Shown: positions 27,401 through 32,507 of the stretch, piece by piece
How positions within the stretch are numbered: the stretch's first letter is position 1
Layout of the letters: each line of letters starts with the position of its first letter
Origin: Planctomycetaceae bacterium
GTDB lineage: Bacteria; Planctomycetota; Planctomycetia; Planctomycetales; Planctomycetaceae
Direction of reading: 5' to 3'
Assembly (NCBI GenBank): GCA_028284145.1
Contig: JANQSH010000180.1
Span: 1-32,507 of the forward strand
DNA length: 32,507 nt
Made by a program: the position numbers and the translations under genes
The notes under the pieces: model-generated
Databases searched by the model: none
What the model saw: only the letters and a program-made list of their open reading frames with translations
Told to the model about the DNA's origin: nothing

Positions 27401-28588
27401 ATGGCGACAGTGTCAGAGAATACCGGGTCAGAGAATACCGGACAAACGCCCGCTTCTTCGGGTTCGCTTCCCACTATCGACGCTGCGCGGGCGAACGACA
27501 TCGGGTTGAAGCAAAAAGCGGTTGCCGAATTTCTGGAATCGTACGAGTACGATGCACTCCTGTTGCAGCGACCGGAAAACCTGGCGTGGTTTACATCCGG
27601 CGGTGATTTTTCCCGGTCTGGCTCTTCCGAAACGATTGCCTCTCTATTCGTCACACGCGATGCCCGCGTCGTCATTACCAACAACGCGTCCTCTTCACAG
27701 ATTTTCGAAAAGGAGTTGACTGGACTTGGGTTTCAGTTGAAGGAACGCCCCTGGTATGAGGACCGACACGTCTTAATCAATGATGTGTGTCGCGGTCGGA
27801 ACGTGGCTTCGGACTTGCCATGGAAAAACGTAACCGATGTTTCGCACCAGCTTTCTTCGTTGCGACTGCCGCTGACACCGTATGAGGCGGAGCATATTCG
27901 GGAACTCGGCAAATTAGTGGCGCACGCAGCTGAGGCGACGGGGCGGAACTTCAAACAAGGCATGACCGAAGCGGAAATTGCCGGGCAGGTGGCCCATCGG
28001 CTCGTCAAGAAGCAAGTCGTTCCCGAACGGATTCAGGTCTGGGCGGATGCCAAAACAATGCGGTATCCGCACTGGTCTTATGGTAACAAAAAGGTACAGG
28101 ACCAGTGCACAATCTCGGTGGTCGGCCGGAGGTTCGGCCTCTGTACCGGTGTGTCACGGACGGTCAGTTTTTCCAAACCACCGAAGGAATTCAGCGATGC
28201 CTATCACCGGGCGGCTTTGGCACAGGCAACCGGCCTGTACTTTTCCCAACCCGACTGGGAGGTCTTCGAGGTCTGGAACCGGGTTGAACGTATTTACAAA
28301 AAGTATCAATTTCCCGACGACTGGCGGGAATGCGAACAGGGGGAGATCACCGGCTACCACGCTTGCGAAGCACCGTTCGTACCTAAAAGTGAGTTTCGAC
28401 TGGCGACACGTATGCCGGTGTTCTGGCACCAGACGGTCGGCACTACCAGCCTTGGCGACACGATTCTGATCGGGACAGAGAGATTTGAACTCTTGACGCC
28501 GATGGAAAGCTGGCCCGTCATCAAAATTGAAGTGAAAAAACAGGCCATCGAACTCCCTGGTATCCTGCGGCGAGATCAACCAGCCTGA
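27401..28588 (+). CDS. M24 peptidase-like protein lacking metal ligands
   Basis: This 395-residue protein has a creatinase-type N-terminal domain (about 25-150) and a pita-bread domain (about 160-385) like M24 aminopeptidases. Aligning by eye to the family pattern, the first two metal aspartates fall on Val240-Val241 (SVVGRRFG) and Gly250 (TGVSRTVSF). The last glutamate falls on Gly352 (LGDTILIG), and the third-segment glutamate is also missing (MPVFWHQTVG). It is therefore unlikely to be an active metallopeptidase and may act as a binding protein or a cofactor-free enzyme like creatinase. The N-terminus carries a 5-residue duplication (SENTG twice). The Shine-Dalgarno is weak. The SDR gene follows after 56 nt on the same strand. 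Confidence 0.8.
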   Translation: MATVSENTGSENTGQTPASSGSLPTIDAARANDIGLKQKAVAEFLESYEYDALLLQRPENLAWFTSGGDFSRSGSSETIASLFVTRDARVVITNNASSSQIFEKELTGLGFQLKERPWYEDRHVLINDVCRGRNVASDLPWKNVTDVSHQLSSLRLPLTPYEAEHIRELGKLVAHAAEATGRNFKQGMTEAEIAGQVAHRLVKKQVVPERIQVWADAKTMRYPHWSYGNKKVQDQCTISVVGRRFGLCTGVSRTVSFSKPPKEFSDAYHRAALAQATGLYFSQPDWEVFEVWNRVERIYKKYQFPDDWRECEQGEITGYHACEAPFVPKSEFRLATRMPVFWHQTVGTTSLGDTILIGTERFELLTPMESWPVIKIEVKKQAIELPGILRRDQPA

Positions 28589-28644
28589 CAACCGCATAAT
28601 AGCGAAACGGCCCTCTCGTCGGGAATCAGCAGCGAGATGAAGCA

Positions 28645-29412
28645 ATGCGATTTGCCAATCGAGCGGTAATCATCACTGGTGGCAGCAAAGGAATAGGGGC
28701 TGGATGTGCGCGTGTCTTCTGTGCCGAAGGAGGCAATATCGCGATTCTCGCGCGCGGTGCCGAAGCGGGAGAAGCGCTCGCTGCCGAATTAACCAGCACC
28801 GGCCCCGGAAAGTGCCGGTTCATTCAATGCGATGTCAGTGAACCGCAACAAATTAAATCGGCCATTGAACAAGCGGTGCAAATGTTCGGTCGGTTGGATT
28901 GCATCATCAACAATGCGGGGACTCATCCTCCCGCGACTTCCATCGACGAGACTGACATCGAGTTGATGGAGGGGCTGATGCGGCTGAATTATCTGAGTAC
29001 CTTTGCGGGTTGCAAGTTTGCGACTCCTCATTTGCGAAAGACGTGCGGGACAATTGTGAACATTTCATCCATGACGGCCGTGCTGGGGCAGGATCAATCG
29101 AGTGCCTATTGTGCGACCAAAGGAGCACAGGTCAGTTTGACGAAAGCATTGGCAGTCGAACTTGGACCGGAAGGCATCCGCGTGAACGCTATTCTGCCGA
29201 GCAATATCGACACGCCATTGATGCGGGACTGGGCGGCAACGCTCGACGATCCCGAGGAGGCGCTGAATCGGGTCTCGCGTCTGCAGGTGTTCGGTCGGAT
29301 GGGAACAATTGAGGAAATCGGGCGGGTTGCACTGTTTCTTGCGACCGACGACTCCAGTTTTCTCACCGGTCAGGCGATCGAAACTGAAGGTGGAGCGAGT
29401 CTCGATTACTGA
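28645..29412 (+). CDS. Classical short-chain dehydrogenase/reductase
   Basis: This 255-residue protein is a complete classical SDR oxidoreductase. The cofactor motif TGGSKGIG is at residues 11-18, NNAG at 89-92, the active-site asparagine at 115, Ser142, and YCATK at 155-159. The C-terminal GQAIETEGGASLDY matches the family ending with an acidic-glycine motif. The substrate cannot be read from sequence; related enzymes act on alcohols, ketones and sugars. It follows the M24-like gene by 56 nt. The LuxE-like gene begins 176 nt further on behind its own promoter-like sequence, so shared function with that pair is possible but not shown. ATG 28645 gives the expected N-terminus; the Shine-Dalgarno is weak. 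Confidence 0.9.
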   Translation: MRFANRAVIITGGSKGIGAGCARVFCAEGGNIAILARGAEAGEALAAELTSTGPGKCRFIQCDVSEPQQIKSAIEQAVQMFGRLDCIINNAGTHPPATSIDETDIELMEGLMRLNYLSTFAGCKFATPHLRKTCGTIVNISSMTAVLGQDQSSAYCATKGAQVSLTKALAVELGPEGIRVNAILPSNIDTPLMRDWAATLDDPEEALNRVSRLQVFGRMGTIEEIGRVALFLATDDSSFLTGQAIETEGGASLDY

Positions 29413-29458
29413 GACGCGGTTTCTTTTGGCACGAATGAGCGCTGGAAGGCCTGTTTCG

Positions 29459-29486
29459 TTGAAAACGGGAAGTTGCTGTCTAAAAT
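29459..29486 (+). promoter_or_regulatory. Sigma70-type promoter candidate for the LuxE/LuxC-like pair
   Basis: TTGAAA (29459-29464) and TAAAAT (29481-29486) are separated by 16 nt. Each matches the bacterial housekeeping consensus at five of six positions. The pair lies about 100 bp upstream of GTG 29589 and after the SDR stop, and is the best promoter-like sequence in the window. Confidence 0.55.
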
Positions 29487-29527
29487 GATATGTAATCAGA
29501 TTGGAACCCCCGCCCTGGAATTCAGGC

Positions 29528-29549
29528 TGGCGGAATAATTACTCCGCCA
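29528..29549 (+). promoter_or_regulatory. Leader hairpin upstream of the LuxE-like gene
   Basis: TGGCGGA (29528-29534) pairs with TCCGCCA (29543-29549) around an 8-nt loop. It sits between the promoter candidate and the GTG start at 29589. No T-run follows, so it is not a typical intrinsic terminator; it may affect transcript stability or translation. Confidence 0.4.
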
Positions 29550-29588
29550 AACCCTGCCTGAACGAATCACTTCGGAGATGACCCCACC

Positions 29589-30692
29589 GTGACACAGACC
29601 GCAGATTTGCAGGCACAGGTAGCCGAGGCGAAGAAGCAACTCGATGCACAGACCGTGGAAATTGTCCAGCTCCATTTTGATCCCGAACATGGTGCACCGT
29701 TCTGGCTGGAAAAGGCGAAGACCTACGACTTCGATCCACTGAAAGACGTCAATTGCTTTGAAGACCTCAGGCAATTCCCGCTGTTTGAAGATGACTGGCT
29801 GCGGGGCGGTCCAGTCGATCGTTTTCTTCCAAAGAAGTGGCACGACAAAGCGAAGTTTGCGTTTGAAACCGGAGGCACAACCGGCGTACCCAAAAGCCGC
29901 TGTGTCGTCGACGACTTCCGCATCGACTACGAGCAGTTCAGCGAAACCCTGCCGGACGAATACTTTCCCCGTGGCAGCAACTGGTTGATGCTCGGCCCTT
30001 CCGGACCACGACGACTGCGGTTGGCTGTGGAACACCTCTGTCAGTATCGCGGTGGCATCTGCTTCTGTATCGATCTCGATCCCCGCTGGGTCGTCAAACT
30101 GTTGAAGGCCGGCAAAGTCGATGAAGCGAAAGCCTACAGCAATCACTGTATTGACCAGGCGATGACCATTCTCGGTGCCGGTCATAACATCAAAGGGATG
30201 TTTGCCACGCCGAAACTGCTCGAAGCATTGGCAATGCGGCTGATCGAAGAGAATTCAAACATTGCCGAGGCGGGAATCACGGGCATCTTTGCCGGTGGCA
30301 CAGAGTTCACGCCGCAATGGTACCGCTTCTGCAAAGAGGAGTTGCTCGGACCAGACGTTTACATCACACCAACTTACGGTAACACGTTGATGGGCCTCGC
30401 CTGCGGCAAGCCGTTTGATCCGGCGGACAATTTCAAGATTACCTATTACGCGCCGCAACCTCGTGCCGTGGTCGAAGTTGTTGACTTCGACGATCACACG
30501 AAAGTCGTCAAAGTGGATGAAACCGGTCGGGTCAAACTCTACACGCTGACGCAGGAATTATTCATCCCCGGTTTTCTGGAACGGGATGAAGGAGAACGGG
30601 AAGCCCCGCACGAGAAATATCCATGGGAAGGTGTCAGTGGCGTCCGACCATTCCATGTGCTGGCGAAAACGACCACGGTTGGTGTTTACTGA
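29589..30692 (+). CDS. LuxE/PaaK-like adenylate-forming enzyme
   Basis: This 367-residue protein belongs to the acyl-activating superfamily that makes acyl-adenylates. The phosphate-binding loop is ETGGTTGVPKS near residues 97-107, with GGTEF near 237 and TPTYGNT near 260. It lacks the long C-terminal domain of full-size acyl-CoA ligases, and its size matches LuxE acyl-protein synthetases. The next gene encodes a LuxC-like reductase, and in luminous bacteria LuxE hands an acyl group to LuxC. Unlike LuxE, this protein has no cysteine in its last 80 or so residues, so the acyl-carrier cysteine is absent or placed elsewhere. The GTG start at 29589 has GGAG at 29574-29577. A phenylacetate-CoA-ligase relative is the alternative reading. 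Confidence 0.75.
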   Translation: MTQTADLQAQVAEAKKQLDAQTVEIVQLHFDPEHGAPFWLEKAKTYDFDPLKDVNCFEDLRQFPLFEDDWLRGGPVDRFLPKKWHDKAKFAFETGGTTGVPKSRCVVDDFRIDYEQFSETLPDEYFPRGSNWLMLGPSGPRRLRLAVEHLCQYRGGICFCIDLDPRWVVKLLKAGKVDEAKAYSNHCIDQAMTILGAGHNIKGMFATPKLLEALAMRLIEENSNIAEAGITGIFAGGTEFTPQWYRFCKEELLGPDVYITPTYGNTLMGLACGKPFDPADNFKITYYAPQPRAVVEVVDFDDHTKVVKVDETGRVKLYTLTQELFIPGFLERDEGEREAPHEKYPWEGVSGVRPFHVLAKTTTVGVY

Positions 30693-30841
30693 TCGGAACA
30701 CAATGAGGGCAACGCCAAAAAACTCACCCTCCGACCCGGTTGCAATTCGCTGTCGCCGCTTCCGCTGATTCTGCGCCCGCCAACCGCTCGAATCGACGTT
30801 GTTACCACCGCACATCCACCCAATACAAGAGAGTGTTTATC

Positions 30842-32290
30842 ATGATCGAGATTCCCGTTGTCCGCTGGGGTCAACCTTACGAAAGCATGGAGAAGGACGA
30901 AGTCGTCCACTTTGAAACGGGCGAAGCGTTGGCCCAGGTACACCAGGCCAATGGCGGCCTCATTCGCATCGACATGAAAAAGGCGAAGAAGGCCCGCGAC
31001 ATTTTACGCGAGTTTTCCATCGATGACCTGGTCGCCATGTGCGCGAAGGCGGCTGAATTTTACGAAAACGCGGAATTGCCGCTGGGCAACGGTACACAGA
31101 CGCCCGACGATTTCTGCACGATGCAGTCGGCGACCACAGGCCTGCCGGAACACATGTGCCGGTTCAATATGTCCAAAAATGCGTTTGTACTCAAACACAT
31201 GGGCGATATTCTGCAGGCACTCACGCGCGGCCTGCCGTACGAGATTCTCTCTCGCGGATACGGCAAAGAAGATCGCGGCGTGACGATCAGCTACCAGGCC
31301 AATGCCGACGCCTGCGGATGGGTGCTGCCCTCCAACAGTCCCGGCGTGCATACGCTCTGGCTGCCGGTCATCCCGTTGCAGATTGGTCTGGTCCTCAAGC
31401 CGGGTCCGCAGGAACCGTGGACGCCGTACCGCATGTACGAAGCATTCGCACAAGCCGGAATTCCGCGGGAAGCGTTCTGCCTTTACCCAGGAAGTCAGGA
31501 GAAAGGTCCGGAACTCGGAGCCGCTGTGCTGGAATCGTGCAACCGGGCCATGATCTTCGGCGGCGTGGCGACCGTCAATCAGTACAAGGGAAATCCCAAC
31601 GTCCAGGCCCACGGTCCCGGATTCAGCAAGATCGTTCTGGGCGAAGACAAATGTGACGACTGGGAAAAGTATCTCGATCTGATGGCCGACAGCATCTACG
31701 TGAACAGCGGTCGAAGCTGCATCAGTTGCTCCGGTATCTGGACGCCGCGGCATGGTGCGGAGATTGCCCAGGCATTGGCCGAACGACTGGGGCCGATCAT
31801 GCCCAAACCAATGGCTGATCCGGAATCGGGTTTGGCCGCATTCACCATTCCCGGCGCAGCCAGGGCAATGAACACCCAGATTGATGATGGTGTCGCTTCC
31901 CCGGCTGTCACTGAAGTAACCGAAAAGCACCGCGATGGCTCCCGACTGGTGGAACAGGAACGGTGCGACTATCTTCGTCCGACGATTCTGCATGTGAGTG
32001 ATCCGGACGATCCATTCGCGAACACCGAGTTCATGTTCCCCTTCGCTTCGGTTGTTGATTGCCCGCAGGATCAATTCCTCAGGAAGGCGGGGTACACGCT
32101 GGTCTGCAGTGCGTTGACCGATGACGAAGCATTCAAACAGCAGTTGATCGATGCAACGAACATCGACCGGTTGAACATCGGCGAGGTGAAGACGATTCAA
32201 CTGAACTGGCTGCAACCGCACGAGGGGAACATTATCGACTTCCTGTACCGCGGCCGTGCCTTTCAGGACAGCCCACCCCCGGCTCATTGA
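30842..32290 (+). CDS. LuxC-like acyl reductase / aldehyde dehydrogenase family protein
   Basis: This 482-residue protein has the aldehyde dehydrogenase fold as used by acyl-CoA and LuxC reductases. The likely nucleophile is Cys293 in NSGRSCISCSG, with a second cysteine at 296. The cofactor-side segment VLPSNSPGVHTLWLPV is at 161-176 and KPGPQEPW at 186-193. LuxC enzymes reduce an activated acyl group to an aldehyde with NADPH. ATG 30842 is preferred to an upstream in-frame ATG at 30740, because the extra 34 residues have no family character; GAGAG lies about 10 nt upstream of 30842. It follows the LuxE-like gene by 149 nt. No luxA, luxB or luxD gene is in the window, so light production is not implied. 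Confidence 0.82.
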   Translation: MIEIPVVRWGQPYESMEKDEVVHFETGEALAQVHQANGGLIRIDMKKAKKARDILREFSIDDLVAMCAKAAEFYENAELPLGNGTQTPDDFCTMQSATTGLPEHMCRFNMSKNAFVLKHMGDILQALTRGLPYEILSRGYGKEDRGVTISYQANADACGWVLPSNSPGVHTLWLPVIPLQIGLVLKPGPQEPWTPYRMYEAFAQAGIPREAFCLYPGSQEKGPELGAAVLESCNRAMIFGGVATVNQYKGNPNVQAHGPGFSKIVLGEDKCDDWEKYLDLMADSIYVNSGRSCISCSGIWTPRHGAEIAQALAERLGPIMPKPMADPESGLAAFTIPGAARAMNTQIDDGVASPAVTEVTEKHRDGSRLVEQERCDYLRPTILHVSDPDDPFANTEFMFPFASVVDCPQDQFLRKAGYTLVCSALTDDEAFKQQLIDATNIDRLNIGEVKTIQLNWLQPHEGNIIDFLYRGRAFQDSPPPAH

Positions 32291-32400
32291 CAGTGTAAGT
32301 GTGACTCCCGTCAGGACAAACATCGTGCGGCAGGGCGGGTATGTCTCCAGTCGACATGCCACGCACGGCGGTGCCACGACTTCATTTCGTAACCTCATTC

Positions 32401-32419
32401 CGCGACGCATAACGTCGCG
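32401..32419 (+). terminator. Hairpin downstream of the LuxC-like gene
   Basis: CGCGACG (32401-32407) pairs with CGTCGCG (32413-32419) around a CATAA loop. The 7-bp GC-rich stem lies 110 bp past the stop codon. No T-run follows, so it is a candidate transcript-end or stability structure only. Confidence 0.4.
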
Positions 32420-32507
32420 ATAACAGTTCCACCCTGCCCCTCAAGCGAAGAACACCAGGAACCAAGGGACAAAACCGCCGTTCCGTTGAAAAACGACGAG
32501 GAAATCA

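Noticed and set aside
29589..32290. A bioluminescence operon
   Set aside because: Only LuxE- and LuxC-like proteins are present; no luciferase subunits or acyl-transferase gene occur in the window, and the LuxE-like protein lacks the usual C-terminal cysteine.
31004..32410. 468-codon minus-strand open frame opposite the LuxC-like gene
   Set aside because: It is antisense to a clear aldehyde dehydrogenase-family protein and shows no family motifs.

Overview
This window looks like chromosomal DNA of a planctomycete. The protein families point that way: a large anti-sigma/alpha-2-macroglobulin chimera next to an ECF sigma factor, a Gld-type ABC system with a permease-GldG fusion and a DUF4340 partner, very acidic low-complexity linkers, and a transglutaminase/ATP-grasp/alpha-E cluster. 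This is inference from recognised families; no rRNA, tRNA or other taxonomic marker was seen. There is no sign of phage, plasmid, CRISPR or insertion-sequence genes.

Layout. (1) 1-220: two adjacent structured repeats, A and B, running up to the ribosome-binding site of the first gene. (2) 221-7166, plus strand: transglutaminase-DUF2126 protein, circularly permuted ATP-grasp/alpha-E fusion, and a second transglutaminase, probably a peptide or amide ligation/cleavage system. (3) 7291-9676, minus strand: mtaB, a STAS protein and tmk, transcribed in that order. (4) 9968-11743, plus: exported gamma-glutamyltransferase. (5) 11787-19165, minus: GldA-like ATPase, GldF-GldG fusion, DUF4340 protein, then a 364-bp gap and a highly charged disordered protein. 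(6) 19166-19968: long divergent intergenic region with a second copy of repeat A. (7) 19969-25588, plus: ECF sigma factor followed by a 1655-residue protein that joins a cytoplasmic anti-sigma-like domain to an alpha-2-macroglobulin with an intact CxEQ thioester motif. (8) 25561-26933, minus: SDR-type epimerase plus a small unknown protein. (9) 26934-27400: intergenic region with a second copy of repeat B. (10) 27401-32290, plus: an M24-like protein that has lost its metal ligands, a classical SDR, and a LuxE/PaaK-like adenylating enzyme paired with a LuxC-like acyl reductase behind a good sigma70-type promoter.

How the genes may work together. The strongest candidate for an undescribed system is the sigma/alpha-2-macroglobulin pair: a protease trap fused through the membrane to a sigma-factor inhibitor could report extracellular protease attack straight to transcription. 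Its bait-like region also holds two extra membrane segments, and a 17-bp palindrome lies just upstream of its start codon. The second candidate is the dispersed structured repeat family, whose copies keep hairpin architecture while the stem bases change in a compensatory way. The third is the LuxE/LuxC-like reductase pair, with no luciferase genes in the window, next to an SDR that could take an aldehyde on to an alcohol.
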